A DNA stretch of 64,000 bases from contig CAIIXF020000005.1 in NCBI GenBank assembly GCA_903813345.2, positions 29,637,375 through 29,701,374 of the forward strand. The letters run 5' to 3'. The translations under genes were made by a program, and so were the position numbers. Source of the DNA: Owenia fusiformis. Its lineage: Eukaryota; Annelida; Polychaeta; Sabellida; Oweniidae. The notes below the pieces were generated by a model. That model ran no database searches. It saw only the letters and a program-made list of their open reading frames with translations, and was not told the DNA's origin. This document shows positions 45,513 to 59,564 of the stretch, piece by piece. Within the stretch, counting starts at the first letter, position 1. Every line of letters starts with the position of its first letter.

Positions 45513-45753
45513 TATCACTTGCATTACCACTTTATTACCACTTTTATATTTCCCCTGTTTCACACAAGATCTTAAATATGGATATTGAATATGACAGTTG
45601 ATAAGTCTGAATACGATATGGTTTATTTGTAATAAAACGATAAGAACGGTACGTCTTGCTCTGTGTCATATTACGCCAATAAATATGTAGTATGACGCAA
45701 TATACAATACCCGTTCAAGTTATCTTTTGAGTCCCGGTTGTTATCTGACAATC

Positions 45754-46221
45754 ATGAATCCCACTCAGTCTGATATATATTCGGAAGATGAAAGTGAAAA
45801 TGGTAATCCAATTTTTAAAACTGCCTGGCGGTAATTCTTGTAGGTTTGATCACTAAATGTTGTACGTGACCAATCACAATTGAAATGAAAACGTCGTAAT
45901 GAAGATGAGACTAAATCAGCTAAAATGTCGATTTAATCCCTCGATCGCTTATTGGTAAATATCTTTTACGTTTATTTATATAATCTACATCGTTTGGTTT
46001 GTTTCTCAAATGCCATAGTAACAGAACTGATTACAATAAATATGTCAGCTGTCATGTTGTTTCAATCCAGGAACGAATTCGACCCTGGAATATTCTGTGT
46101 TACACGTAGTGACAACTATAGTCATACTCCATTAATATTAGATATTGCAGCGTCGAGTTATAAAGTATTTTGTGTTTATCAATTCAACAAAGAGTTAATA
46201 ATAAAAGATAAAGTAAGTTAG
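45754..46221 (+). CDS. Candidate two-exon small gene (83 residues)
   Basis: Exon 1 (45754-45802) reads MNPTQSDIYSEDESEN and ends phase 1 at a GTAATC donor. The acceptor TCTCAAATGCCATAG at 46018 opens exon 2 in the matching phase, reading VTELITINMSAVMLFQSR, FDPGIFCVTRSDNYSH and so on. Exon 2 can stop at TAG (46219-46221), or splice at a consensus GTAAGT after IIKDK (46212), in which case this is only the start of a longer gene. AATAAA at 46306-46311 supports the short version. The acidic N-terminus is protein-like. Family unknown. Confidence 0.4.
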
Positions 46222-46305
46222 AGTAAATGATTGAATTGTCTGAAACTTTATTTTAAGAAATCAACTTTTTTATATTGATGTGGTGCCACGTTCATGACAG
46301 CTTAC

Positions 46306-46311
46306 AATAAA
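46306..46311 (+). promoter_or_regulatory. Possible polyadenylation signal AATAAA
   Basis: 85 bp after the TAG of the candidate small gene. AATAAA is common by chance in AT-rich DNA. Confidence 0.3.
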
Positions 46312-49300
46312 AGATTGAACTCTATAAATATAGAATAATCATGATACACGATATAGTGTCACAATTTCCTCGAGATATTTCAATTTGGTTTTCTTTTCAA
46401 GTTTAACTACTACTCGCAGCATAATCATATTCGTTATTGTCCTTGAAGATAATGATATTGAGCTTGTGGTTATCAGTTTCAGAAGAACGTTTATTAAAGT
46501 CTATGTTGCACCACAGGCGTGTTTAAATTATCTCCAATAAATTACATTTGCGTTCGAAGGCGGTCGTTTTATTTGGACAGGGATCTCAAACGAACATATA
46601 TAGCGCTACTAACAAATACCAATTGCTTTTAGGTGAAAATCATTTCACTAATCTACATTAGTTGACGTTTCCAGATCGTTAGATCTTTTAGGACGTGAAG
46701 GAAAGTCTAGTCGTTGATTGACTTATTCTAGATTCGAAGTATGTGCAAAAGCTGCTCACTCAGTCATGAATAGAAATCGTATGTATTGCCAGTTAATATA
46801 TCGGTGCCTTGATTCGAACGCATTGTGAATGCGGTTGTAGCACTTGCTGATGCAGCGAGACGTGAGATATGATTGTCTCTTTTTATGTCATATGATAGAT
46901 TCAAAGTGCACCATTCTATCTTATCGACTATTATTTACAGCTTGCGTCGTCTTCATGTTAGCATTGAATTCGTCCCATGAGTCTATAAACTAGTTTGCGA
47001 AGTGTATGGGTATCACATTGGGTTCATCTAGCTCATCCATCAAATCATAATTCGATCATCCATTTATAGATGGTCATTGGAGCATCTAACGCAGTGTGAT
47101 AGACGCTATTACAAGTGATCAATACTGCTGCTGTAGTGTGCGGTGTTATCATATCAGCACCATGTCATCGCGAGGTCGTCCACTCCGGACATATCACAGA
47201 TTGATATTTTTTATGATAAAAATGTAAATGGCGATCATGGGTAGATACAGAAAATCAATAAGTGCATCGAGGTACTTAATCAATTACATAATTAGAATTA
47301 AGTTAAACGCCGTGATACAGCTAAATTAGAAATTAGATGTCAATGCGACATAACTTAATAATGGTGCACAATAACCTTATGGATTGTTATTTAAAACACT
47401 AGTCTAAGAATAATTTGAATAGATGAACGTGGCTTATAGGGGTTTGTTTTGGTTTTATAAAAATAAAAATAGATTACCTTGTTAGGGTTCCTACAGGCCG
47501 GTAAATTCATCATGATAAAATTGCCAACTACCTTGAAGAGAGTCATGATATAGTGCATTTGTTCACAAACTAATTTTCCCTACACTACCCGAAAAACGTA
47601 CATTATTGACGTTTCGGCAGCCTACAAATGCCATCTTTAGAACTATTATTCGACTTCCGGTTCTTGAGCGCGGGCTTCCAATAGTTGCCAAGTTGGACGT
47701 TGCATTGGTCCCTACTCAATTTTTACAGTTTCTTTGATATAGACTGCTTCCTTAACCCGCCTATTCTGTCTTGCACTGACATTGTCTAGGACCGTTACAT
47801 TATCCGAATCTACTTCTAACTTATTTCTATAACTTAAATCTAACGTTTTACGGGAAGTGTTAGGACAATCAAACAATTTGAGAATTAGATAACCTACCCA
47901 ATGAACTTAGTGTTGGTCATATATTGATGCAATGGTCCTTTCATCAGAGAATGAAGTTTCAAACTGCCCATAATGACGTCATAGGGACATTTGGCCCGTT
48001 TGTTTATATTTAAAGTCAATGTTGCTTATTTTCCTATAATTTCATATTATTATGTGCATCGAGGGATGGCACGTATATAATGTAATTTTCATATTAAGAT
48101 AACTAAATATCTCCTCTTGAGAACTTTTCGTGCAATACAATTTCAGAAATCATTGTAAATACCATTATGAGGCATCCAATACTCCCTCTTGGGGGTCAAA
48201 GCCACTACAACCTGTAAATATGTTACATTGATTTCAATAATAAAAAATACTGTTTGATCAACCCTGCAGTGGAAAGTGAGGTTGGTCAAGGAAACGTCTT
48301 GAACTTTGATTGATGGAAATAAAAAACAGACCTTAAGATAACAGATTGCTTGATGAAAAATAACAATATGTGATGAGCATTAAACTAGGGAACCTTATTT
48401 GTGTCAGGTAATTTGAATGGACTGTTGGAACTGCTTCAATGTTAATATCAATTAAGAAGGTGTATATAGGTTTTATAATTACGCATCCATAACCCGACAA
48501 TTTCTAGGAAAACGTTGAGAATTTTTGCTTGGATTTGCAATTATCGATTTCAGTAGTCTGGTATTTCCCCGAATAACTATTTAAATAAAATTATTCAAAA
48601 CACTGTTGTAATTTAAATTCACGAATGTCAGTGTAATAAAACAGGCATTTTAATTGTTATGGAAAAAATGAATAAGATAAGCGTTAAGAATGATAATGGT
48701 AAGACTGAACATACAGTAAACCTGTGTGAAATGTCTACACTGGCACTGCATACTCTAAGGTGCTCATTTAAAGGTTACGGTTGATGTGGTAATAAAATTA
48801 ATAGTATGTTACTGTCGGCATGCTGTGGAGCAAGCATTTGTGAATAACATTTGGTGTTAGGTTCTCGAACTCAAATTATGACCGGAATGCGTATCTAGAG
48901 GTAAGAAAAATAGATGTAATTTCAAGGTCTAGAGTTAGTGAAAATGTATATCTTAGATGATTGCATCTGAATTGATAGACATACCGAAAACCCCATGTTT
49001 GAAATGTACACTAGTCGATCATATGTAAAAAAAGAGATTAATTTATAGAAACTGAATCAGGTCATGTAACGTGTAACCTATGGCACATTTGATGTACATT
49101 TCAAAAACAACCAAGCTGTTCGTATACCAAGAATGAAATGAAAATCTTAGTTCAATTCAAATTGAAATATGTGGATCAGTCGAAACCTTGAGCAAATAAT
49201 TCGTGAATTTCTTTAGACCAAGGAAGCGGCAAAGAAGTAACTCTATTCTTTTCAAAAATGGCTATGGATGTCTGACGAATAAAGCAGGTTCGAGCTTAGA

Positions 49301-49586
49301 GTTACGGATATTTTCTTTCTTTACCTTTGGAATGTTTTTTTCCTAGAGTTCATTTCCCCTAATTTTCCCTTTTCTGAAACCATCGCCTTTCATTTAAATA
49401 GTACTATAATATTCCGTTAAAATAAAGACCGCTCAATGTAGTGAAATACCAAAGCGGAATGTTAAAGCCACACACAGACATTTTACCTGATATTTTAAAA
49501 CTCCAAAAAGTAATAAATATGACACTGTGCCATATGAAATGAGATAAAGAAAATATATTGTGGCTCAGAAATAAAGAAAATGATTT
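46312..49586. other. Noncoding stretch, nothing recognised
   Basis: AT-rich, no inverted-repeat elements or supported exons. I looked for in-phase continuation exons of the 45754 gene and found none. Confidence 0.4.
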
Positions 49587-49651
49587 GCCATGGCCGGGAT
49601 TTGAACCTGCAAAATCATGGTTACTAGATGCTCTAATCACTCTGCCATAGC
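49587..49651 (-). repeat. tRNA-like fragment
   Basis: On the minus strand a 7-bp acceptor stem (GCTATGG with CCATGGC), a D-arm-like GCAGAGTGATTAGAGC and a T-arm-like GGTTCAAATCCC are in the right order. The anticodon and T stems have mismatches and the total is only about 65 nt. Likely a tRNA pseudogene or SINE head. Confidence 0.5.
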
Positions 49652-52600
49652 CTCAGCTTGACTTTTCAGGTGTTTTTTAATATACATTCTTAATTTTAGA
49701 AAAAGGTCTTTCCACTACACCACAATTATTAAACAGTAGTCAATAATCATGCTAATAATTTTAGAATACATATCTGAGTAAATATTCTAAGCCAAATTCA
49801 GCATTAATGCTGTTAATCCAGTTTTCATTTTGAGAATCTATTTCCTGTCATGACTGTCAAAAAACATGGTCTCCAAAACAAAATTCTTGCCTCCAATTTT
49901 CAAAATGATATATATTCATGGATCAGCTATTTTTGGCACCTGAACACATCCTAATAGAAAAGTAAGACTATTTTCTTGAAAAGTGTTTCTTGAAATCCCC
50001 AATTCTAAAGTCTGTGAAAGTCACTTATAATTGGTATTTTAGAACTGATCACTAATATACTGTATATGACTTAATCGCCCTGTAATGTTCAATACCATTT
50101 ATTTGAAAGTCACAAATTAATCAAATATTAAACTCATTATATTGCTTCCTTACAAATACGCATCAGAAATAAATCATTGTGGGATCCACAGCCTTTACTA
50201 TCCTTTGGAATCACCAGCTAAAGAGTTGCTCTGATAAATCAGAATGGAAATAAGTGAATCTTGTTCAATTCTGTCTGAACTACTGTAATATATATATCAG
50301 ATTAATTAGAAAGCATGTCGGTCTGGTACACTTTTCGGCAAATGATCTTGCATGAATCTCCATTCTGAGACAGTAACTATATCGCAGTTGAAATTGCATC
50401 CATACACACTGAATGGTACAGAAACATAGCCATCTGTTTTACAGCCCCCCCCCCCTGCCCCTCCCACCGATAAGTTTCTCAACCTGAAGACCCCTTTTGG
50501 ATCACTTATCAAACCTGAATTTGTGTCTGTCGTAAATTTCCGAAATGGGGTAATTAAGCAACTTCCGGTTGTCAAACTTATGCAGTGGAGTGTATGACTT
50601 GAATATATATACTCTGGAAAGTCGACCTTCTTTAAAGCTATGCAACAAGATCGTAATTGCAAAAACCGACAAGTCAGTAAATTTATATTAGTACAATTTA
50701 TCCCACAGAGATAAATTGCTTGCTAAATTTCAATTTCATTGATTAATTGTCTTACCGCAGAGAAGCTTGCCTGAATGTCGTATTCAATAGAGCATGCTTC
50801 ATCTACCTAACATATGACGCAAAGCAAAATGAAAATACAAGATTAGAGCGTTTTGCAAACTATTAGATATGAAGATAAATGGTCTCAATGTTTCGTCAAT
50901 TATAGAAACTGTCAATCGACTTATCTAAATATCAACAAATCTCAGTGAAACTCATTTTTACCAATTTCTCTTGACCAATTGATTATTTTAGGGTAAGCAA
51001 CAGTTCTTAGATTTAAAAGTAATTTTACCCTATGCCATTTAATTTTGAGATACAGCCCGGATTTTTATTCAGTTTTTGTTGTGTAAATGTACTGATATCA
51101 TTGGATAAAAATTGCTACTAATCGGGATTGTATATGGGTTTTATCTTTTGAGGTGATATACATCTTCCTCTGACTGTCTGCTGTTGAGGTATAATCATCC
51201 AACATAAATCGAGATGTGTTGTGTAGATTTTATATAAAAATGCAATGATTTAAGGTAACGGACCAATATAGTTATGTCTACTGCAGATGGGTCATTGCAG
51301 AGGTTTTTATTTATCCTATTTATGGAATAAGTAAAGAATTGAATCTTGATATTAGATTACATCTACATCAAATGGAATGTGTCCACTTATATTATCCGAT
51401 GAAGTTTGGCATTGTAAAGTTTTAGTTTTGTCTCGCTCTACCGACTGAAGAATAGTACTTTCTTTCCAATGTTGAATATTTGGCGGATTCAAATGCTAGT
51501 TCGAAACGTATGTTAAAAAATGTTGTATCTAGTAACCATCAATTTTTTTCATCAATAGATTCTATTGGCATAAGTCCCTCAAATCAGCGTAGCAGATATA
51601 TAACTTGGTCATATCAATGGATGTATCAACGTTTTTTTTGAGCCATAAAATGGCGGTAAATGGGGTAATACCCGGGGGTAATATAGAGGGAAATGAGTTA
51701 TCTGCAAGGGACTGCTAAATCTATTTCCCGGTATCCCGGCCGGCTGGCTTTTATGCATAAGTGCCGTCAAAATAGCTTGTCAAATTAATTCAAGTACTAG
51801 TGTAGACGACAGATGTAGAAATGGTATTCAGCTATTCCCTCTGTAAATTGTAATTTAGACAGCGGTCATGGAGGCAGATACTTAGATAGTGCTGCCCGAG
51901 CTCTGATTATTGTCGGATGTTTGAGCCGGGCAGCAACTATACTAATTTTGAAAATATTGAAAAATTGAAATTTAAAAATTCCTCTATGGCACCACTTCTC
52001 GCTAAATTACAAATGAGATCTCGCGAAAACACATGGGAAATAAGTTTGACAGTAAAAGTCAAATCGTTTAAACAATAAGTTGATAGAAAGAATGTAGGGT
52101 TTCCTTCAATAGAAGATTTATTAAAAAAGGCTCTTTTTACTGGATGTAAGAGAACATAGTGCGTGGTAATCAAAATCGTTAGCCTCGTTTCCAAACGACA
52201 CATTTTCAAGCTAATCATTTTCCCTAAAGGCAATGCTAATATCCAAAATGATAAAAGATTACAGATACGTCAAATAACAAATACCTCACCCCTTCTTTGT
52301 ACTTTCTCTATGTTTAAAACAAAAGATCATAGGAAGAGAATTGTAACGCCAGTGTATTATTGCGAGCATAGGGTGAATAATTCATTTTGATCGCATGTAG
52401 TGAAGCAGTTTCTTTTATTTGCAATTCTGCATGCTTGCTGTCATTTGCTTTAATGTAGCTAGTTTTTTATGCATCCTATTACCATGTTTACAAGGAAATT
52501 ATGGACATAAATAAACGCAGACAAATCTGTTTACATGTCCGAGTGGCCATAAAATGAAACCAATGGAATCCTTGACCCTAACGAGATGAACTGGTACGAA

Positions 52601-52798
52601 ATAGATAAGTAATGTTGTTTGTAAATAGAAAGGACCACATGCCTTTTACAAATAGACTTTGTGGAAGGGATGTTAAAAATATTGGTATTTTCTTGTAATT
52701 TAACAATTTATATTTGTTTTATTACAAAGGTAAGTAAGGGTGAATCCGATGTGTTCCTCGATATCCATGTTTCATCATTGTTATCATTTATTCGAACA
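49652..52798. other. Noncoding stretch
   Basis: A 118-codon minus frame at 50306-50662 spans a C-homopolymer (50445-50454). It has a protein-like end (DGYVSVPFSVYGCNFNCD), but I see no splice sites or family, so I leave it unassigned. A GGCCGGCTGG patch near 51740 is unexplained. Confidence 0.4.
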
Positions 52799-52800
52799 TA

Positions 52801-53298
52801 CAGGGTGAGGCAATAATGCCACTCACTAAATTGTTGGATAGCATCAACAACTTTCAGAGTTATATAATTAGAGATATTATGTTTTCCGTGAAATAATCAA
52901 AAATGTTCAAAAATACAATCTTGTGAAATCGGGATTTCTGTCTTTTCCACTATTTTAGTCAATTATAGGTTACATTCACTAGCTAACACATATTGTATCA
53001 ATAATATGTCATATCTATCCAACTTTCTTGAAAAAATTGTCTTTAATGACCAGACTCCCTTATTTGGTAAGTTTTAAGAAAGGCAGATTTTTTAATTCAC
53101 AGTTTTGAGTGATTTTGAGTCAGAGCATGCCTCCACGGAAAATGAGATATTTCTTCATTTCCAAAATGTTGATGTTATGCAAACACACCAATCACTGCTC
53201 CATTAAACACCATATCTACACATAAAAAATCATGAAGTTTCCTTAATTATTGAGAGAAATATTTCAAAAATAGTGTGTGGCATTTTTGTGTCACCCTG
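52801..53298. mobile_element. Tc1/mariner-like MITE, 498 bp
   Basis: Ends CAGGGTGAGGCAATAATGCC and GGCATTTTTGTGTCACCCTG are inverted copies with small differences. TA flanks each side (52799-52800, 53299-53300), the duplication expected of Tc1/mariner. No transposase inside. Confidence 0.8.
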
Positions 53299-53300
53299 TA

Positions 53301-55791
53301 TAATGCGATTACATTTACATTACATTACGATTACATTCGGGATGGCAACGGTAACATTTGACAATGGCATATAAAAGGACAATGGTATATTTCTACTCCC
53401 CGTTGTCTTATTTCCCTTGTTCCATTGTCACCATGGTCCGTTGTCACATCTTACCATGTGCCGTCTTTGTTAATTATTTGAAATTCAGATTATTTTGCCA
53501 TTGGCGATATGGAAGACGGTATATTATGGCGATTCACGACCACACTTGATAGAAATTGGGATCTTGTAAGACTTCATCACAAGACCTTAATACATGCATA
53601 AACTTAGCAACGATAAGGTCCAATGAAATGTGCCTCAAGTGATTAAAGAGTTGAGGCGACGGTTGAGTCCACCATTTGTTACGACCTTTTCCGTTGTCAG
53701 GGTGTTCGGTGTGCCAATGGTGTGCGTGGTCGTGTAAAACACTTCGCTGTACACATTTCACAATGCTGTAGCTGTCATAGTTCGCTGTATTTATCTGTTT
53801 TGTTACATATAACTACACTTTGTTAATATTTAATAATGATGATGAGAAGACCCCATGATGGAATTAATACACACAAAAAGATAAAGGAGATTGCCGTGAA
53901 CATATGTCATCTGATATTCGTAATCCTCTCAAATATTGAATCCCCGTCCACCCGCACAACGCCCACGATGAGGAGGATATTGTCATTACAAAAAAGAGCC
54001 ATATAACAGTCGATAAAATAGCAGTGATACAACGTAGGTATTAGGTAAAACCATGGTAAAAATATGGTTTTATGTATACATTGTACATATCAACAACACT
54101 GTAATTCAAATGTACTAGTATCAAAACCAATATGTTGAGGTTATATTTCATTAGAATTCACATACAGTGGTTATTACATCATCGTCTGATTTATTATTTT
54201 ATGATATTTCCATATCCGCCTCACTTGAAATGAAGGATCGGGCAGTCTGAATTTATCGGTTATGCACATATCAATGGTTATATCAATCATGAGAAAGTTC
54301 CGGTTTCCTGCTTGGCTTCAGTTCTTGAGAAATATAACTCGTGAAAGAGACACAGAACTTTTTGCACAATATTTTCCTGTGAATATGCCATATTCGTTGC
54401 GGAATATGACATATATTTGTATCGTGTTTACCGCGTGACACTCTCTATATATGAACTTCACCTGCATCAGATTATTGAAATTCATAAAAGTGTATCTTAT
54501 TACCATAATAATGATTACTGTAACGTACAGACGCCAAATGATCAAGAAGTTGGAAACTAACATCCCATGGTCACAAAAATCACCACACCAACACTTTTAT
54601 AAGATAAAGATCACATTTACATCTTTAGCAGCATTTGTATTAGGGATACTTGAACATGTTCGTTGAACATAACTTGTTACTCATTTAAAACCTGAATGGA
54701 TTTTGAAATAGAATTATGGCATTGTTTAATTTCATATCTCCGATTTCGTGAATTTCAATTTCACTGACGCTGTACAGTGGCGTTGACAACGTACATTTCT
54801 AATTTTTTAAATTATACCCAATACATAATATTTATCAAATCTTCACTCATCCTAAATTGTGTTTGAGAGAAACATATTCTCATAAAAATAATCGACACTC
54901 TTGGGTGACAGGGGAAAAAACGATCAAAGGAAATGTGAAAAACCAACATTTTCCAACCGATCAATTTTTGTGGTTATATAGATTTACTAAGAAAAAATCA
55001 TAATTAGAAAGCTAAAAGTCTTTCCAAGCGAATACACACGAAATCACACATGAAATCCTTAAAACTCCTCCTTAAAACCTACATCAAATCTATATCATAC
55101 TTTTCGCTTCAAATCATTTAATAGTGACACCGTACTGTACATCTAAAGTGTACGACGATATATTGTGTCACTGTACGTTGTCGATGGTTAGGCGTGACTA
55201 GGACACAACATGACAATGACATATGGCACGACACTACAAGATAGGAGTTTTGATGTTGTACACAATAATGAAAAGCCAATATATTGCGCCCCATGTATTT
55301 ACTTAAGAATCATACCAGTAGCAGTCAACTAAGCTTTTTCATCAAATTTTGAATTTGATATGTTCTTATGAGCTTTAGTATTGATTTAGTCTTCGAGAAG
55401 ATTCCATCATTCGGAAATACAAATCAGTTTTCGATGAGGAAGGATTAATTAAAGCCACGGGGGTATTAAAGTAGTACCTAATCGCTTACCTGCCGTTTTC
55501 CAAGCATCAGCTCTGTATAAGTGGTAATTTTGCCTAATCATTTACTAGTAATTTGCCTATTTCCTAATATTTGCCAGGTTCGGAAAATTAAATGTCGGAA
55601 ATATTGTCTTTATAATGTTATCCAATGGGAGATTTCTTGTCATTAGGAAAACTAAAATTAGGAAAATGATTAAATCGGATTAAATACCACTTATACAGTA
55701 ATCAAGTACATCTCTGAATTGCGGGCTTGGTATTGACCACTTCCATTTGTGTTTGGATTTATCTTGGATAAATCAAAACACAACAAAACAC
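53301..55791. other. Noncoding stretch with one short dispersed repeat
   Basis: CCATATTCGTTGCGG and AATATGACATATA at about 54375-54425 belong to the family at 14201-14415 and 22003-22066. CCATTGTC/CAATGG words cluster near 53360-53460. No gene supported. Confidence 0.45.
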
Positions 55792-57935
55792 TGGGTATTG
55801 CAACCATTCCATTCAAAATAGCTCTCTCCAGTGTTTTTCAAACATTGAAACGTCTACCCATTCAATTCAAAATGGCTCTCTTTAGTGTCTCTCGAGCATT
55901 GAAGTAATTGAGTACTGCACCCCTACCATTCAAAATGGTTCTCTCAAGTGTCTCCTAAGCATTGAAGCAACTCAGTACTGCACCCCTACCATTCAATATG
56001 GTTCTCTCCAGTGTCTCTCAAGCATTGAAGCAACTCAGTACTGCACCCCTATCATTCAAAATGGTTCTGTCTTCGAAGCATAAAAGCAACTCAGTACTGC
56101 ACCCCTACCATTCAAAATGGTTCTCTCCAGTGTCTCCTAAGCATTGAAGCAACTCAGTACTGCACCCCTACCATTCAAAATGGTTCTCTCCAGGGTCTCC
56201 TAAGCATTGAAGCAACTAAATACTGCACCCCTACCATTCAAAATGGTACTCTCTAGTGTCTCTCAAGCATTGAAGCAACTGAGTACTGCACCCCTACAAT
56301 TCAAAATGGTTCTCTCCAGTGTCTCCTAAGCATTGAAGCAACTGAGTACTGCACCCTTACCATTCAAAATGGTTCTCTCCAGTGTCTCCTAAGCATTGAA
56401 GCAACTCAGTACTGCACCCCTACCATTCAAAATGGTTCTCTCTAGTGTCTCCTAAGCATAAAAGCAACTCAGTACTGCACCCCTACCATTCAAAATGGTT
56501 CTCTCCAGTGTCTCCTAAGCATTGAAACAACTCAGTACTGCACCCCTACCATTCAAAATGGTTCTCTCCAGTGTGTCCTAAGCATTGAAGCAACTCAGTA
56601 CTGCACCCCTACCATTCAAAATGGTTCTCTCTAGTGTATCCTAAGCATTGAAGCAACTGAGTACTGCACCCCTACAATTCAAAATGGTTCTCTCTAGTGT
56701 CTCCTAAGCATTGAAGCAACTGAGTACTGCACCCCTACCATTCAAAATGGTTCTCTCTAGTGTCTCTCAAACATTGAAGCAACTGAGTACTGCACCCCTA
56801 CCATTCAAAATGGTTCTCTCTAGTGTCTCTCAAGCATTGAAGCAACTGAGTACTGCACCCCTACCATTCAAAATGGTTCTCTCCAGTGTCTCCTAAGCAT
56901 TGGAGCAACTCAGTACTGCACCCATTCTATTCAAAATGGCTCTCTCCAGTGTCCCTGAAGCATTAAAGCAACTAAGTACTGCACCCCCACCATTCCAAAT
57001 GACTTTCTCTAGTGTCTTTCAAGTATTGAAGCAACTAAGCACTGCACCTCTACCATTCCAAATGACTTTCTCTAGTGTCTCTCAAGCATTGAAGCAACTA
57101 AGTACTGCACCCCTACCATTCAAAATGGTTCTCTCTAGTGTCTCCTAAGCATTGAAGCAACTGAGTACTGCACCCCATACCATTCAACATGGCTCTCTTT
57201 AGTGTCTCTCGAGCATTGAAGTAATTGAGTACTGCACCCCTACCATTCAAAATGGTTCTCTCTAGTGTCTCCTAAGCATTGAAGCAACTAAGTACTGCAC
57301 CCCATACCATTCAAAATGGTTCTCTCTAGTGTCTCCTAAGCATTGAAGCAACTAAGTACTGCACCCCATACCATTCAAAATGGTTCTCTCTAGTGTTTCC
57401 TAAGCATTGAAGCAACTAAGTACTGCACCCCATACTATTCAAAATGGTTCTCTCTAGTGTCTCCTAAGCATTGAAGCAACTCAGTACTGCACCAATTCTA
57501 TTCAAAATGGTTCTCTCTAGTGTCCCTCAAGCATTGAAGCAACTCAGTACTGCACCCCTACCATTCAAAATGGTTCTCTCCAGGGTCTCCTAAGCATTGA
57601 AGCAACTAAGTACTGCACCCCTACCATTCAAAATGGTTCTCTCGAGTGTCTCTCAAGCATTGAAGCAACTGAGTACTGCACCCCATACCATTCAAAATGG
57701 TTCTCTCTAGTGTCTCCTAAGCATTGAAGCAACTCAGTACTGCACCCATTCTATTCAAAATGATTCTCCCCAGTGTCTCTCAAGCATCAAAGCAACTAAG
57801 TGCTGCACCCTTCGATTCCAAATGACTCTCTCTAGTGTCTTCCAAGCAATATAGCAACTAAGAACTGCACCCCTACCATTTCAAATGACTCTCTCCAGTA
57901 TCTCTAAATCATTGACGCAACTGGGTACTGCATCT
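55792..57935. repeat. 63-bp satellite array, about 34 units
   Basis: Units contain GCATTGAAGCAACTCAGTAC, TGCACCCCTACCATTCAAAA and TGGTTCTCTCCAGTGTCTCC. Most are exactly 63 bp (21 codons). Some carry CCCCATACC and are 64 bp. Units at both edges are more diverged (ATGACTTTC, GCAATATAGC). One frame reads LKQLSTAPLPFKMVLSSVSQ repeatedly where the unit has TCTCAAG. Most units have TCCTAAG instead, which puts a stop in that frame. The 60-82-codon open frames are therefore runs of the CAA variant. Confidence 0.95.
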
Positions 57936-58774
57936 CATTGTGTGTTGCTCATTGGGATTAGGACAATGAGAAAAAGGTGAAAACTTGCAATCACTGAAGG
58001 TTATAAAGAGAGAATCGAGAACTGTGTTTACATTCACACGTTAATTTCGCTGAGATAAATATGAATAAGAGATGTAACAATGTGAAAATATATATTTTAC
58101 AGGTAGCTATTGCTCAATGTAACATATTTCATTTACACACATTCTTTGTCAATCCGATTTTGTGGCGCCCTATTGTCTGCGATTCTCTATAAATGTACTC
58201 AAAACATGATGTTGTGTCAGGAAAACTATCAACAACATTATCTCCATATCCCAGGCTGTGGTTATAACTCATCTTGCATCGGTGTAAACTGCACATCTGA
58301 CCTAAAACGACCAAGATAAATCTTCGGTACGGGCGATAATAGGGCATTAATCTCCTGATTTTCTCGTTTTTCTCTTTCAAAGTTGCTCCAACTTTCTACA
58401 TTTGCAGATAATTAATTGGATGTCCATACTAGATCCTTGAGCAAATTACACTTAGCCTTGTATTGATTCAATTCAATTCAAAGAATAGAATTCCACATTC
58501 GTTTGCCACCGCCACCTTATCTTCAGCGTAATCGACATTGACTTGTTGTTCATTGTAAAACACATAACTAATATACACCTAAGTATACTTGAAAAAATTG
58601 CTTAGAAATTTGTCTCGGCAAATAATCAATGGATGGTTAAAGTATGATATGGTAATTCCGTCGGCATTTAAAAACTGCGTGTCGCCAAGAGTGCTCATTA
58701 GCGGTTTTGACTATCATTAGCGAGTAGGGCGATTGTCTTATGGCTGTCGAATAAAGGTACATTTTATCTGCAAA
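57936..58774. other. Noncoding stretch, nothing recognised
   Basis: AT-rich. The minus and plus frames at 58110-58380 have no support. Confidence 0.45.
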
Positions 58775-58776
58775 TA

Positions 58777-59562
58777 CAGGGTGGTCCAAAAAGTGAACTG
58801 TTGCAAGGGGCTATATTTTCCTTATTACCTGCAGGAATCCTTTCATATTTTCACATATCGTAGAGGAAGGTCTAAAATTTTTGTTGGTACTATACATTTT
58901 TCATTTTCGTAGTCTTGAAATTTGCAGAATCCCTAACCAAACATCTCTGAAAACCTCTGTTAGTTGCAAACTTATTGTGATCCAAAGAAATGGTCTTAGT
59001 TTCCAAAAGCGAAAACATCCTCCAGTGAAATCGAAACACACCCCTATACGGTCTTAAAATGTCAATATCTTCATTAATAATGGACCAATTCTAATGAAAT
59101 GTGGCTCAAAACATTTCAATTAGATTTCCGTTTGATTTTTGTAAGATATTTATATGAAGGGCTTCTCAGATTTTGGGTCACATGGGGTAACTTTGCCCCC
59201 TTCTAACCGTTTGTGTAGTTAACATGCCCCTTAACTGTTGAATGGTTAAAACAGCTTCAATGGTCAATGAAAATGTGAAAAGTGTTTTCTGCCCAAATAG
59301 TGTCCCATTTGTCATATGGTATGTTGTATCTCTCACTGTAAGCTTTGTAAAGATCATCAAATGTGTTTCAACAATTTCCGTGAATCACATTGGTAAAATG
59401 CACAATATCTAATTTAGGCATGTTAGGCAAGTCTTGTTAGTTCTTCAAAACTCAAAACCTTTAGACCTTTCTCTACAAGATGTGATAATATGAGCAAATG
59501 CATGCATGTATTAAGGAAATTATCGCCTGTTGCAGGGGTTCACTTTCTTTTGGACCACCCTG
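58777..59562. mobile_element. Tc1/mariner-like MITE, 786 bp
   Basis: Left CAGGGTGGTCCAAAAAGTGA and right GGACCACCCTG arms extend inward through GTGAAC, TGTTGCA and CAGGGG with small gaps. TA flanks both sides (58775-58776, 59563-59564). No transposase frame. It shares the CAGGGTG terminus with 52801-53298. Confidence 0.82.
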
Positions 59563-59564
59563 TA

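Noticed and set aside
50306-50662. 118-codon minus-strand frame
   Set aside because: It crosses a C-homopolymer encoding a glycine run and has no splice signals or recognisable motif. Kept only as a note.
55962-57148. Frames with repeated KQLSTAPLPFKMVLSSVSQ
   Set aside because: Satellite units lacking the TAA variant. No start, splice or gene context, and most neighbouring units have a stop.
28397-57935. CRISPR array as explanation of the 48-bp and 63-bp arrays
   Set aside because: The repeats are contiguous without unique spacers, there are no cas genes, and the DNA is eukaryotic.
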